Source: Alphaproteobacteria bacterium
GTDB lineage: Bacteria; Pseudomonadota; Alphaproteobacteria; Rhizobiales; Xanthobacteraceae
NCBI GenBank assembly: GCA_005884685.1
Contig: VBAH01000089.1
Span: 1 to 64,000 of the forward strand
Direction: 5' to 3'
DNA length: 64,000 nucleotides
Of this stretch, positions 42,929 through 52,092 are shown in pieces. The notes below the pieces were generated by a model that worked only from the letters and a program-made list of their open reading frames with translations, made no database searches and was not told the DNA's origin. Positions within the stretch are counted from its first letter, which is position 1. The number at the start of each line of letters is the position of its first letter. Both the position numbers and the translations under genes were made by a program.

Positions 42929-45604
42929 TCACGCCGCCTCGACGAAGTCGACGGTCGTCTCCTTCAGCGCCGCGATCAGGCCCTGACGGTCGAACTTGGC
43001 GACGAAGTCGTGGAAGCCGGCCTGCCGCCCGCGCTCGATGGTGGCGGGCGAGGTGATCGAAGACAGCGCGATGATCGGCACATGCGCGGCGCGCGCGTCG
43101 GCACGGATCGCCTCGGCGAGCTCGAACCCGTTCATGCCCGGCATTTCGATGTCGGAGATGATCGCGTCGAACCTCTGGCCCTTCTTGATGATGGCGAGCG
43201 CCTCCTGCGGCGCGCCGACCGCGGTGACGTCGTAGCCCGCGGCCTTGAGCACCGGCACCAGCATGTTGCGGAAGAAGGCGGAGTCGTCGACGAACAGCAG
43301 CGAGAGCGTCAGCGCATCGGACTTCATCTCCTTGCGCCGGAACCAGTCCTCGAAGGCGAGCGGCAGGAAATGAGCGATATCGATGATCTCGGTGGCCTGC
43401 CCCTTGATCACCGCGGAGCCGAGCATGCCCGGTGCGTCGCTGCCGACCTGGATGTCGAGTCGGTCCTCGACGATGTCGACGATCTCGTCGACCACGAGGC
43501 CCATCGAGCGGCCGCCATCCGAGAACACCAGCAGCGGCTGCGCGCCTTCGTTGCGCACCCGCACCTCGTCGCTGACGCGCACCAGCGGCATCAGCTGGCC
43601 GCGGTATTGGACGAGGTGACGGCCGTTCGAGAGCTCGATCTTCTTGCAATCGATCTCTTCCAGGCGCGTGACCAGCGAGAGCGGAACGGCCTTCGGCTGT
43701 TGCGAGCCGGCGCGGAACACCAGCAGCGACACCATCTTCTCGAGCTGCGCGCTCTGCTGAACTTCGGCTTCCTCCGTGCGCGTGCCGGCCGACCCCACCG
43801 TCTGCGCGATCCCGTTCGGGTCGATGATCATGATCACCGAGCCGTCGCCGAGGATCGTGTTGCCCGAGAACATCGCGATGTGACGCAACTTGGTCGACAT
43901 CGGCTTGACGACGATTTCCTCGGTGTGGAAGACGCCGTCGACCACGATGCCGAACGTCTGGTTGCCGACTTGCGTGACCACGATGAAGCCGTTCTCCGCC
44001 CCGCTCTCGGCAGCGCCGTCCATCTTCAACAGTTTCTTGAGATGAATCAGCGGCAGCAGCTTGTTGCGCAGGCGCAGCACCGGCGCATCCTTGATGCGCT
44101 CGATGCGATGCTCCGAGTTGCTTTGCGCACGCACCAGTTCGATCACCGCAAGCTGCGGGATCGCGAAGCGGTCGCCGCCGGCCTCGACGATCAGCGCCGA
44201 GACGATCGCGAGCGTGAGCGGGATCTTGATGGTGAAGCTCGAGCCTTCACCGGGCACCGACTTCACGTCGATCGTGCCGCCGATCTGATCGATATTGTTG
44301 CGCACGACGTCCATGCCGACGCCGCGGCCGGACACGTTGGTCACCTGCGCGGCAGTGGAGAAACCCGGCGCAAAGATGAACTTGTGGACCTGCGCCTCCG
44401 TCATCTTCTCGATTTCGTGCTCGGTCGCGAGGCCCTGCTCGATCGCCTTCTGCTTGATCCGCGCCGAATTCAGCCCGCGCCCGTCGTCGGCGATCTCGAT
44501 GATGATGTGGCCGCCCTCGTGATAGGCGGAGAGGCGAATCGTGCCCTTCTCGGGCTTGTTGGCGGCGCGGCGCTGTTCCGGCGTTTCGAGCCCGTGATCG
44601 GCCGAGTTGCGCACCATGTGCGTCAGCGGATCCTTGATCAGATCGAGCACCTGGCGGTCGAGCTCGGTGTCGGCGCCGTGCATCTCGAGCTCGATCTCCT
44701 TATTCAGCTCGCTTGCAAGATCGCGGATGATGCGCGGCAGCTTCTGCCACGCATTGCCGATCGGCTGCATGCGCGTCTTCATGACGCCCTCCTGCAGCTC
44801 GGCGGTGACGTTGGAAAGGCGCTGCAGCGGCACCTTGAATTCGGAATCCTCGTGGCGGCGCGCGATTTCCAGCAGCTGGTTGCGCGTGAGGACGAGCTCC
44901 GAAACCATGGTCATCAGCGATTCAAGCGTGTCGACGTTGACGCGGATCGACTGGTTGGCGACCTTCGAATCCGGTTTCTCTTCGTCCTCGCCGGCGAAGC
45001 TTTTGCGCTCGGCCTTGGCGGACTTCGGTTTTTCCTCGGCCTTGGGTGCATCCGCCTTCTTCGCCACCGCAGGCACTTCGACCGCGGTCTCGCGAAAGGC
45101 GCGCTCCAGTTCGTCGAGCGATACCTCGCCCGGCCGCAGCGGACGCTCCAGCGTCTGATCGATCAGCGTGCCGACGGTCCGCTTGGCGGCGATCGGCTCT
45201 GCTTTCGGCGCGGCCGCGGAGGGCACGGTGCCTTCGACCGCCATCCGCTCGAGGTCGCCGATCAGGTCCTTGTCGTCGCCTGCCGGCTCGGCCTCGGTCT
45301 GCTCCAGCCCGTTGAGCACGTCCTTCAGCCGGTCGATGGTCGAGAGGATCAGCGTGACGGCATCGCCGGTCACCGGCATGCCGTCGCGGAATTTGCCCAT
45401 CAGGGTTTCGGCGGCGTGCGCGAGCGCTTCCAGCCGCGGCAGCCCGAGGAAGCCGCAGGTGCCTTTGATGGTGTGAACGAGACGGAAGACGTTATCGAGA
45501 ATCTTCGCGTTGTTCGGCTCCTGCTCGAAGCGGACGAGCTCCACGTCGACCGTGTCGAGACTCTCGTTCGTCTCGGTCAGGAATTCGCGCAGCAGGTCGT
45601 CCAT
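42929..45604 (-). CDS. cheA: chemotaxis histidine kinase CheA with C-terminal receiver
   Basis: 891-residue hybrid kinase. Domains in order: Hpt with H44 (RLVHTIKGTCGFLG), a P/E/K-rich linker (about 130-240), dimerisation domain (NVDTLESLMTMVSELVLTRN), HATPase (MVRNSADHGLE, IADDGRGLN, GRGVGMDVVRN), a CheW-like domain, a second weaker CheW-like segment (about 610-740) and a receiver at about 770-885 (LLFVDDSAFFRNML, AIISDIEMPGMNG). Hybrid CheA-CheY proteins are known in alphaproteobacteria; the fused receiver may act as a phosphate sink. ATG 45604 is used. Confidence 0.94.
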   Translation of the reverse strand: MDDLLREFLTETNESLDTVDVELVRFEQEPNNAKILDNVFRLVHTIKGTCGFLGLPRLEALAHAAETLMGKFRDGMPVTGDAVTLILSTIDRLKDVLNGLEQTEAEPAGDDKDLIGDLERMAVEGTVPSAAAPKAEPIAAKRTVGTLIDQTLERPLRPGEVSLDELERAFRETAVEVPAVAKKADAPKAEEKPKSAKAERKSFAGEDEEKPDSKVANQSIRVNVDTLESLMTMVSELVLTRNQLLEIARRHEDSEFKVPLQRLSNVTAELQEGVMKTRMQPIGNAWQKLPRIIRDLASELNKEIELEMHGADTELDRQVLDLIKDPLTHMVRNSADHGLETPEQRRAANKPEKGTIRLSAYHEGGHIIIEIADDGRGLNSARIKQKAIEQGLATEHEIEKMTEAQVHKFIFAPGFSTAAQVTNVSGRGVGMDVVRNNIDQIGGTIDVKSVPGEGSSFTIKIPLTLAIVSALIVEAGGDRFAIPQLAVIELVRAQSNSEHRIERIKDAPVLRLRNKLLPLIHLKKLLKMDGAAESGAENGFIVVTQVGNQTFGIVVDGVFHTEEIVVKPMSTKLRHIAMFSGNTILGDGSVIMIIDPNGIAQTVGSAGTRTEEAEVQQSAQLEKMVSLLVFRAGSQQPKAVPLSLVTRLEEIDCKKIELSNGRHLVQYRGQLMPLVRVSDEVRVRNEGAQPLLVFSDGGRSMGLVVDEIVDIVEDRLDIQVGSDAPGMLGSAVIKGQATEIIDIAHFLPLAFEDWFRRKEMKSDALTLSLLFVDDSAFFRNMLVPVLKAAGYDVTAVGAPQEALAIIKKGQRFDAIISDIEMPGMNGFELAEAIRADARAAHVPIIALSSITSPATIERGRQAGFHDFVAKFDRQGLIAALKETTVDFVEAA

Positions 45605-45799
45605 CGGGAAAAAAGCCTTCGTCGCCAGGCGCGGCCGGTCGGCCGCCGCCTTTCGGGAACCTGCCCAGTGTGTTGCCAAAGCGCTTAAGGATTGGTTGCC
45701 GGACGGCCGCCGGAAACCGAAAAATAACCGCGCCGCACGGAGCCGCCGGCTGAGGATTCCGCAATGTTTGCAGGGAATTGTGTCGAACTGCGCCGCGCC

Positions 45800-46432
45800 T
45801 CAGCGCGCCGTCAGCACGATCGCCTCGCCTTCCGGCGCAAGCGTGACGCTCATGCCGCAGGCGCGGGCGAGCAGCCCGGTGAAGAACGGCTGGATCGCGT
45901 GCGCATCCACCGGCCCATCGGCCTCGCCGGCGACCAGGGTCGGCACCGCCGGGGGGATACGCGCATTCAGTCCGGACGCCGTGACCTTGAAGCCCATCGT
46001 GTCGCCCTCGCCGATCGGCTCGATCGCGAGCTGGCCGCCGCGCGGGATGGTGCCGCCCGCGAGCAACAGCAGATTCAGCAGCAGCTTGACCCGGTTTTTC
46101 GGCAGCAGCACCCGCGGCAGTCCCCATTGCAGCTTGGTTTTGTCGTCCTCCAGCATGCCGCGCGCGACGCCCTCGGCATCGCCAAGGTCGATTGCGGCGC
46201 CGGCGGAGCCGGCCGCGCCGAATGCGATGCGGCAGAACTGGAGACGGGCCGAGGCCGTGTTGGCGCTCTTCTTGATGAGATCGATGGCAAATGCCTTGGT
46301 CTGCTCGTCGGCGTCGTCCTCCATGACCTCGATGCCGTTCACCACCGCGCCGACCGGGCTGATCAGGTCGTGGCAGACGCGCGAGCACAACAGCGCCGCG
46401 AGATCGAGGCCTTCCAGGGTAACAGCCGCCAT
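45800..46432 (-). CDS. chpT: histidine phosphotransferase ChpT
   Basis: 210-residue phosphotransferase that carries phosphate from the hybrid kinase CckA to CtrA and CpdR. The dimeric four-helix part contains the acceptor His21 in LCSRVCHDLISPVGAVVNGI, followed by EVMEDDADEQTKAFAIDLIK. The C-terminal part is a degenerate ATPase-like fold (RVKLLLNLLLLAGGTIPRGG). It lies immediately upstream of cheA on the same strand, 195 bp away, and may be transcribed with it. cckA and cpdR are not in the window. Confidence 0.92.
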   Translation of the reverse strand: MAAVTLEGLDLAALLCSRVCHDLISPVGAVVNGIEVMEDDADEQTKAFAIDLIKKSANTASARLQFCRIAFGAAGSAGAAIDLGDAEGVARGMLEDDKTKLQWGLPRVLLPKNRVKLLLNLLLLAGGTIPRGGQLAIEPIGEGDTMGFKVTASGLNARIPPAVPTLVAGEADGPVDAHAIQPFFTGLLARACGMSVTLAPEGEAIVLTAR

Positions 46433-46556
46433 GATGGGTCTCCGGTCGGGACAGCCGCGCCGCATACACGCGACTCAGCGGTTGAAACAGGTTGGCGGGG
46501 TGATACACCGCGGTTAAAGCGCCTGCCAATACGGCTTCGGGCGGTCGGGGAACTCG

Positions 46557-47387
46557 GTGCACCAAAGCACGCGCACGCAACAGGCCGAGGATGCGCGGCT
46601 TGCCGAGCTTCTGACCGGCGTCGCCATCCAGGCATCGGCAGCGATCCTGGCGGTGGACTTCCGACGGGCCAATACGCGGCAAAAGGCGGATGCTTCGCCG
46701 GTGACGATCGCCGATGAGGCCGCGCAGGCGGTGGTGTTGCAAGGCCTCGCGCGTGTCGCTCCCGGGGTGCCCGTAGTATCGGAAGAAGCGGTTGGCGAGT
46801 GGCGGGAGAAGGAGCCGCCGCGCGAATTCCTGCTGGTCGATCCGCTCGACGGCACCGCGGAATTCATCGCCGGGCGGCTCGAATACACCGTGAACATCGC
46901 GCTGGTGCGCGACGGCACGCCTGCCGTCGGCGTGATCGCAGCGCCCGCGCTTGGGCTGATCTGGCGCGGGGCCGCCAACCACGGCGCCGCGCGGCTGCGC
47001 TTTGCCGATGGCGAAGCGGCCGCATCCGAGATCATTCGCACGCGCCCATGGCCTGCGGGTGAGTGCGTCGCCACGGTGAGCCGTTCGCATTTCGATCCGG
47101 CGAGCGCCGCGTTTCTGGCGCGCCTTGGATCCATCGCCGCGGTGGAGTCGGGTTCGGCCATCAAGTTCTGCCGCCTGGCCGAAGGTGCGGCCGAGGTCTA
47201 CCCCCGGCTCGCGCAAACGTCGGAATGGGACGTGGCAGCCGGCCACGCGGTCGTCGTCGCGGCGGGTGGCATGCTGGTGGCGCCGGATGGGACAGAACTG
47301 CGCTACGGCCGCGCGCGCGACGGATTTCGCGTGCCGGGCTTCATCGCGTGGGGCGATCCCGCCGCGGCGCGGCGTTTCATGGGCTGA
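46557..47387 (+). CDS. cysQ: inositol monophosphatase family protein, CysQ-like
   Basis: 276-residue Mg-dependent phosphatase, probably 3'(2'),5'-bisphosphate nucleotidase (PAP to AMP). Metal-binding motifs are PVVSEEAVGEW, FLLVDPLDGTAEFI and EWDVAAGHAVVVAAGG. The start is GTG 46557 with GGGGAA upstream; it is the first good start after the divergent gap with chpT. An inositol-1-phosphatase role is possible, but the DPLDGTxEFI form favours CysQ. Confidence 0.85.
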   Translation: MHQSTRTQQAEDARLAELLTGVAIQASAAILAVDFRRANTRQKADASPVTIADEAAQAVVLQGLARVAPGVPVVSEEAVGEWREKEPPREFLLVDPLDGTAEFIAGRLEYTVNIALVRDGTPAVGVIAAPALGLIWRGAANHGAARLRFADGEAAASEIIRTRPWPAGECVATVSRSHFDPASAAFLARLGSIAAVESGSAIKFCRLAEGAAEVYPRLAQTSEWDVAAGHAVVVAAGGMLVAPDGTELRYGRARDGFRVPGFIAWGDPAAARRFMG

Positions 47388-47390
47388 GTG

Positions 47391-47894
47391 CTATTCGGCG
47401 AGTTCGTTCCGGACGGCCGCCCAATGCGCCGACGCCGACACGATGACCTGGGCTGGATCGGCCAGAAACGCCGTCCGCGCGGCGGCCGTGTAGAAAAGGT
47501 AGAGCCGCTGCTCGTGCACCGCCCAAAGCGCCGGGAACCCCGGTGTGGCCAGCCCGCGCGAGATGCCGACCGGATCGTAGCCGCCATAGCGCGGCATGTA
47601 GACGTCCGGATCGGCGGCAAAGGCCGCGCGATTTCCGTCATTGACGAAGCGCCAGATCGCGCCCGCATACCGGTATTCGAAGTCCGCTCGGCCCGGCACG
47701 AGCTTGCGCTCGGTAAAATACGCCACCGGATCGACGCCGTAGATCGCGAGCCCGGTATGCCGGTCGACCACGACGCGCTCGGTGGTCGAGGCGTGCAGCG
47801 CCGGCCACTGGCCCGCCGCCACCGCAGCCCCGATCGCGACCGACAGTGCTGCGCCCATCACACGCCGCTTCCGTGCTCGTCGCGCTACCGTCAT
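47391..47894 (-). CDS. YHS-domain secreted protein
   Basis: 167 residues with an N-terminal signal or anchor (ALSVAIGAAVAAGQWPAL, about 13-35) and a YHS-type domain (GLAIYGVDPVAYFTERKLVP, GRADFEYRYAGAIWRFVNDG, MPRYGGYDPVGISRG). YHS domains often bind metals or are found with metal transport proteins. ATG 47894 is preferred over an in-frame TTG at 47906 because GGCAGGA precedes it. Convergent with the cysQ-like gene. Confidence 0.82.
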   Translation of the reverse strand: MTVARRARKRRVMGAALSVAIGAAVAAGQWPALHASTTERVVVDRHTGLAIYGVDPVAYFTERKLVPGRADFEYRYAGAIWRFVNDGNRAAFAADPDVYMPRYGGYDPVGISRGLATPGFPALWAVHEQRLYLFYTAAARTAFLADPAQVIVSASAHWAAVRNELAE

Positions 47895-47993
47895 AGTTCC
47901 TGCCAAATGTCGCCTGATTCGGGGCTGGTTCCGCCACTATGCGGTGCTGTCGTGTGCAACGCGTTAAGCCGATCTTCCCCTGATGGAGCAGCC

Positions 47994-48551
47994 ATGCGCG
48001 CCTTGCGAAGCCTTGCTTTCCTTCTCCTGCTTGGTTTGCCGCTTTCGCCGGCAAACGCCCAATCGCCCGAGCGCTACTCCTCGAACGAAATCCTCGACGC
48101 CGGCCATCGCTTTTTCGGCGGCGTGTCGCGTGGGCTCGCGAGCGTGGTGGAGCGCGCGTTCTCAACCTGGGGCCAGCCGAACGGCTACATCCTGGGGCAG
48201 GAAGGCGGCGGCGCCTTCATTGGCGGCCTGCGTTTCGGCGAAGGAACGCTCTACACCAAGAATGCCGGCGACCTGCGCGTCTATTGGCAGGGACCGACCC
48301 TCGGCTGGGACGTGGGCGGCGAAGGTGCCCGCACCATGATGCTCGTGTACAGCCTGCCGTCGACCCAATCGATCTATCAACGCTTCGCCGGCGTGGACGG
48401 CTCGGCCTACCTGGTCGGCGGCGTCGGCATGACGGCGCTGACCTCCGGCAGCATCGTGGTTGTCCCGATCCGTTCCGGCGTCGGCCTACGCCTTGGCGCC
48501 AATGTCGGTTATCTCAAGTTCACGCCCCAGGCGACGTGGAACCCGTTCTAG
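47994..48551 (+). CDS. eipA: DUF1134 envelope-integrity protein, EipA-like
   Basis: 185-residue periplasmic protein of the DUF1134 family. A signal peptide (SLAFLLLLGLPLSPANAQ) is followed by YSSNEILDAGHRFFGGVSRG, GYILGQEGGGAFIGGLRFGE, VYWQGPTLGWDVGGEGARTM and VPIRSGVGLRLGANVGYL, which cover the family. In Brucella the homologue EipA supports envelope integrity and its gene is activated by CtrA. Upstream there is one TTAA half-site (about 47963), which is weak evidence for the same control here. Confidence 0.9.
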   Translation: MRALRSLAFLLLLGLPLSPANAQSPERYSSNEILDAGHRFFGGVSRGLASVVERAFSTWGQPNGYILGQEGGGAFIGGLRFGEGTLYTKNAGDLRVYWQGPTLGWDVGGEGARTMMLVYSLPSTQSIYQRFAGVDGSAYLVGGVGMTALTSGSIVVVPIRSGVGLRLGANVGYLKFTPQATWNPF

Positions 48552-48673
48552 AATCCCCCCGCGCGCTGAGCCGCCCGGCAGTTTAGGTTAATCGCTGCGC
48601 GCGCTGGAGTTGGGCTGCGCGGCATGGCATTGTGAAAAGGACCTCGCGCGGACGGGGTCGGAGGCATTCTTCC

Positions 48674-49957
48674 ATGATCGAACCGATCATGTATTTCGGG
48701 GTCGGCTTTCTCGCCGCTGCCCTGCTCGGACTCATCATCGTGCCGTTCGTGCATGGCCGTGCCGTGCGCCTGACGGTGCGCCGGCTCGAAGCCGCGACGC
48801 CGCTCTCGATGGCGGAAATCCAGGCCGACAAGGATCAGCTGCGCGCCGAGTTCGCGATGTCGACGCGGCGGCTCGAGATGAGCGTCGAGCAGCTGAAGAA
48901 CAAGAGCACGGGCCAGCTTGCCGAGCTCGGCAAGAAGAACGACGTGATCAACCGGCTCAAGATCGAGCTGGGCGAGAAGGCCGCCACGATCTTCGCGCTC
49001 GAAGCGCGCGACCGCGGCATCAAGGATCAGCTGCGCGCGACCGAGGACGAGCTCGAGGTCAAGGTCAGCACGCTGCGCGAGACCGAACGCAGGCTCGCCG
49101 ACAAGGAGGCCGAGTTCGAGAAGGCGACCGCGCAACTCACCGAAACCAGCGCGACCTCCGACGGCCAGCGCGTCGAGATCGTCGCGCTGAAGACGCAGAT
49201 CGACAACCTCAAGGATCAGGTCAGCGACCTCGGACGGCAGGTCAAGGACACCGAGGAGCGCTACGCGCGCGAAAAGGAAGCGTCCGAGAAGTCCGCGAAG
49301 GAGCTCGCCGAGGAGCGCGGCACCGTGCAGGCTCTCGGTACGCGCGTCGCACAGCTCGAACGCCAGCTCGCGACGCAGACCAGCGAAGCCGAGATCATGG
49401 GCCGCCGCATCGCCGACATGGAGATGCGGCTGACCGAGCAGGCGCGCGTGCTTGCCGACCGCGAGCGCGAGCGCGATCAGTTGCGTGTCGACCTCGATGC
49501 GGCGCGGCGGATCGAGTCCGATCTGCGCCAGGAGCTCGGAACGATCGAGCGCCGCCACGGCACCGCGACAGAGGCCCTGCGCGCCGAGAAGACGCTGGCC
49601 GAAAGCCAATTGGAGCGCGCGCGCGACGACCGCGCCAAGCTGCAGCGCGAGCTCTCCTCGATGAAGCGCGAAGCGGACGCAACATGGGCGTCCGAGCGGG
49701 TCGAGAACGCGCTCTTGCGCGAGCGCATCAACGACGTGGCGGCGGAAGTCGCACGGCTGACATCGGTGCTGGAAGGCCCCGGCTCCACCATCGACACGAT
49801 CCTGGCCGCGCCCGAGCACGCGCCCGGGACGAATGGCTCGGGCAAGCCGGTGATCGCGCAGCCCGCGAACACCAATGGCGACGACGGCAAGGGCAGCCTT
49901 GCGGACCGCATCCGCGCGCTGCAGGCGCGCTCGTCGCGGCTCACCTCCGCGACGTGA
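48674..49957 (+). CDS. membrane-anchored coiled-coil protein
   Basis: 427 residues. One N-terminal membrane helix (MYFGVGFLAAALLGLIIVPF, residues about 5-25) is followed by a long coiled coil from about 60 to 385, rich in Glu/Arg/Lys/Leu heptads (LADKEAEFEKATAQLTE; RDRGIKDQLRATEDELEVK), then a short disordered tail. Similar proteins are conserved in rhizobia without a named function; a structural or envelope role is inference. It overlaps the next gene by 4 bp (GTGA). Confidence 0.82.
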   Translation: MIEPIMYFGVGFLAAALLGLIIVPFVHGRAVRLTVRRLEAATPLSMAEIQADKDQLRAEFAMSTRRLEMSVEQLKNKSTGQLAELGKKNDVINRLKIELGEKAATIFALEARDRGIKDQLRATEDELEVKVSTLRETERRLADKEAEFEKATAQLTETSATSDGQRVEIVALKTQIDNLKDQVSDLGRQVKDTEERYAREKEASEKSAKELAEERGTVQALGTRVAQLERQLATQTSEAEIMGRRIADMEMRLTEQARVLADRERERDQLRVDLDAARRIESDLRQELGTIERRHGTATEALRAEKTLAESQLERARDDRAKLQRELSSMKREADATWASERVENALLRERINDVAAEVARLTSVLEGPGSTIDTILAAPEHAPGTNGSGKPVIAQPANTNGDDGKGSLADRIRALQARSSRLTSAT

Positions 49958-50742
49958 TACGGCGCGCCGCGCGAGCGCTCGCCCTCGTTGCCGCGCTGTT
50001 CGCCGCAGCCGCGCAGGCGCAGCCCGAACATCCGGAGATCGCCAAGCGCCGCGCCGCCGAGCGCAGGACTTTCACCGACGCTGAAATCCAGAAGGGCTTC
50101 TTCGCGACGGCCTTCGGCGCCGAGATGCGCATTGCCGGGCGCGTCGACGGCATCCGCAAGTATATCGTTCCGGTGCGCGTGTTCGTCGAGAACCGCGCCA
50201 GACCCGACCGCAGCGCGCAAGTTGCGCGCGTGGTCGCCGACATCGGGAGCCGCATCGCGAATATCGACATCGCGCTGACGCAGGAGCGCAAGAGCGCGAA
50301 CATCGTGGTGCGGCTGCTCAACGAGCGCGACTTTGCGCCGACGCTGCGCAAAGCGTCCGGCAACAACCGCGCCGGCAAGATCCAGAAGTCGCTCGAGCCG
50401 CAATGCCTCTCGGGATTCCGCAAGGACAGCGAATTGCGCATCGTGCACTCGGATGTCTTCCTCGTCGCCGATCGCGGCGACTTCATCTTCTATGACTGCG
50501 CCTATGAAGAACTGCTGCAGTCGCTCGGCCCCATCAACGACACCGACAAGGTGGCGTGGACGATGTTCAATGACGACGTGCAGATGGGTTTTTTCGACGT
50601 CTACGATCAGTACATCCTCAACATTATCTATCACCCGAAGGTGCAGCCCGGGATGACGCGCGACCAGGTGCGCGCATTGCTGCCCGAGATCATGCCCGAG
50701 GTGCGGGCCTTCGTCGCCAAGGTCAACGGCTTGGCGCATTAG
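49954..50742 (+). CDS. DUF2927 family secreted protein
   Basis: 262 residues with a signal peptide (ARALALVAALFAAAAQAQ). The body matches DUF2927: FFATAFGAEMRIAGRVDGIR, a variable middle, then YEELLQSLGPINDT and DRYIL-like YDQYILNIIYHPKVQPGM. The fold appears protease-like in some family annotations, but I see no clear zinc site. The start is GTG 49954, overlapping the coiled-coil gene stop, so the pair is probably functionally linked. Confidence 0.8.
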   Translation: MIRRAARALALVAALFAAAAQAQPEHPEIAKRRAAERRTFTDAEIQKGFFATAFGAEMRIAGRVDGIRKYIVPVRVFVENRARPDRSAQVARVVADIGSRIANIDIALTQERKSANIVVRLLNERDFAPTLRKASGNNRAGKIQKSLEPQCLSGFRKDSELRIVHSDVFLVADRGDFIFYDCAYEELLQSLGPINDTDKVAWTMFNDDVQMGFFDVYDQYILNIIYHPKVQPGMTRDQVRALLPEIMPEVRAFVAKVNGLAH

Positions 50743-50748
50743 AAACTT

Positions 50749-50827
50749 CGCTCATGCCCGCGAAAGCGGGCATCCAGGGCAACGGCGAAGGATGAGCTGG
50801 GTCCCCGCTTTCGCGGGGACGAGCGGA
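50749..50827. repeat. 80-bp palindromic repeat, copy E
   Basis: Arms CGCTCATGCCCGCG and CGCGGGGACGAGCG, each with the GCGAAAGC or GCTTTCGC centre. It starts 6 bp after the DUF2927 stop codon and is the closest relative of copy A. Confidence 0.85.
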
Positions 50828-50900
50828 CGATCGATGCTTCCTTCGCGTGGAACTTTGCGCGGCTTTATCCGTTGCGCACCAAAGCAACGGAGGTGTGACC

Positions 50901-51086
50901 GTGGCCGTCAACAAGCCTGTCGGCGACAACGCCCGCAAGGGTGCTGTGCGCAAGCGTTCTCAACTCAAGACCAAGATGCAGGGCGAGGAGCACTGGACCA
51001 AGCGCAGCCGCGCGACCGGCCGCTTCATGGACCAGAAGAAGAGCAAAACGAAATTCAAGGGCGTGCGCCGGGAGCGCCGCGCCTGA
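50901..51086 (+). CDS. small basic conserved protein
   Basis: 61 residues, strongly basic: MAVNKPVGDNARKGAVRKRS at the start and a KxKTKFKGVRRERR-type end. The start is GTG 50901 with GGAGGTG upstream, a near-perfect ribosome-binding site. Proteins starting VNKPVGDNARKGAVxKR are common in Bradyrhizobium-type genomes; function is unknown, nucleic acid binding is plausible from charge. Confidence 0.78.
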   Translation: MAVNKPVGDNARKGAVRKRSQLKTKMQGEEHWTKRSRATGRFMDQKKSKTKFKGVRRERRA

Positions 51087-51099
51087 CGGAGCGAGCGCG

Positions 51100-51315
51100 A
51101 TGGGATCCGCAATCTACAGGATCGTGCCCTATGAGGAAGGCTGGGGCGTCGCGCACGACGGCAGCACCACCGGCCCGTACGCGACCAAGGAAGCGGCCTT
51201 CGAGGCGACCGCCGCGGCAGCCAGCATCGCGATGCGCGAGGGCCATGCAATCGAGATCACTGCACCGGGCCGCGAGGCGGACCGGCTGGCGCCGATGCAG
51301 GAGGGACGCGGGTGA
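51100..51315 (+). CDS. small DUF2188-like protein
   Basis: 71 residues with the pattern [40 protein letters not shown], which recalls DUF2188/small beta-alpha proteins. No membrane segment. It overlaps the next gene by 1 bp (TGATG). Function unknown. Confidence 0.7.
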   Translation: MGSAIYRIVPYEEGWGVAHDGSTTGPYATKEAAFEATAAAASIAMREGHAIEITAPGREADRLAPMQEGRG

Positions 51316-51491
51316 TGCTGCGCTGGGCGCTGCTGTTCTTCCTGATTTCGCTCGTCGCCGCGGCGCTCGGCTTTACCGACATCGCGGCCGGCGCGGCGAC
51401 AATCGCCAAGATCCTGTTCGTCGTGTTCCTGGTGATCTTCCTGATCTTTCTGGTGCTCGGAATCATGGCGAGCGAAGCGCTCTTCCGCTAG
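51315..51491 (+). CDS. DUF1328 small membrane protein
   Basis: 58 residues with two hydrophobic helices and the DUF1328/YtjA pattern: [52 protein letters not shown]. YtjA-like proteins are widespread and often stress-linked, without a defined role. It is translationally coupled to the preceding gene. Confidence 0.88.
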   Translation: MLRWALLFFLISLVAAALGFTDIAAGAATIAKILFVVFLVIFLIFLVLGIMASEALFR

Positions 51492-51500
51492 GTTCGCGCC

Positions 51501-51743
51501 ATGGCAAAGCGTCAGCAAGCGGCGTCCGAGCGGACAATCGGCAAGCGCGTGACGTTCGATCCAGCCACCTGGCTGGCGCTCGACGTTTACGCGCGCGACA
51601 GCATGAAATCATTTCAGGAACTGGCCGATGAAGCGTTCGCCGACCTGCTCGCCAAACATGAGCGCCCGGTCGACCTGAAGGACGCGCTCCGGCGCAGCAC
51701 GCGGCGCGTCGGCGCGAACGACAATCCGAAGCGGCGGCGCTGA
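51501..51743 (+). CDS. small ribbon-helix-helix-like protein
   Basis: 80 residues. The segment RTIGKRVTFDPATWLALDVY, ARDSMKSFQELADEAFADLL has the beta-strand plus two-helix pattern of ribbon-helix-helix proteins, followed by a basic tail ending PKRRR. It may be a DNA-binding regulator or antitoxin-like protein, but no toxin-like partner gene is adjacent. The ATG follows the DUF1328 gene by 9 bp. Confidence 0.68.
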   Translation: MAKRQQAASERTIGKRVTFDPATWLALDVYARDSMKSFQELADEAFADLLAKHERPVDLKDALRRSTRRVGANDNPKRRR

Positions 51744-51812
51744 CTTGCCCTTGCCGCGAAGCCATGCTGTGAGGGCTGTGGGGCGCGCCGCAGTCAAGAA
51801 GGTCGGAACGAC

Positions 51813-52064
51813 ATGACACGGATTTTGACGATTGCCGGGGCACTCATCGCTGCCACGCTGCTCGGCGGCTGGACCTTCGGCTTCGACCGGCAAGGTCCGT
51901 TTTGCCTCTACGACCGGAACTACACCAACTGCGGCTATCCCTCTTATGCAGCCTGCATGGCAACCGCGAGCGGCGCGGGCGGCTATTGCGCCCAGAACCC
52001 GCGCTTTGCCGGCGAGCGCGTGCCGCCACGCCATCGAAGAGGCGGCAACTACGCTCCCTATTAG
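51813..52064 (+). CDS. DUF3551 family small secreted protein
   Basis: 83 residues with a signal peptide (ILTIAGALIAATLLGGWTFG) and the DUF3551 cysteine pattern: FCLYD, NCGYPSYAACMATASG, GGYCAQNPRF. DUF3551 is typical of Bradyrhizobium relatives; the Cys residues should form disulfides in the periplasm. Function unknown. Confidence 0.82.
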   Translation: MTRILTIAGALIAATLLGGWTFGFDRQGPFCLYDRNYTNCGYPSYAACMATASGAGGYCAQNPRFAGERVPPRHRRGGNYAPY

Positions 52065-52092
52065 GCAGCGCCGATACCGGGGAGGAATGCTC

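Noticed and set aside
42662-45688. 1008-codon plus-strand frame opposite cheA
   Set aside because: It is antisense to a clear CheA, has a His/Arg/Asp-rich composition typical of a shadow frame in high-GC DNA, and has no family motifs.
51501-51743. Antitoxin of a toxin-antitoxin pair
   Set aside because: The ribbon-helix-helix pattern fits, but neither neighbour looks like a toxin (DUF1328 on one side, DUF3551 on the other).
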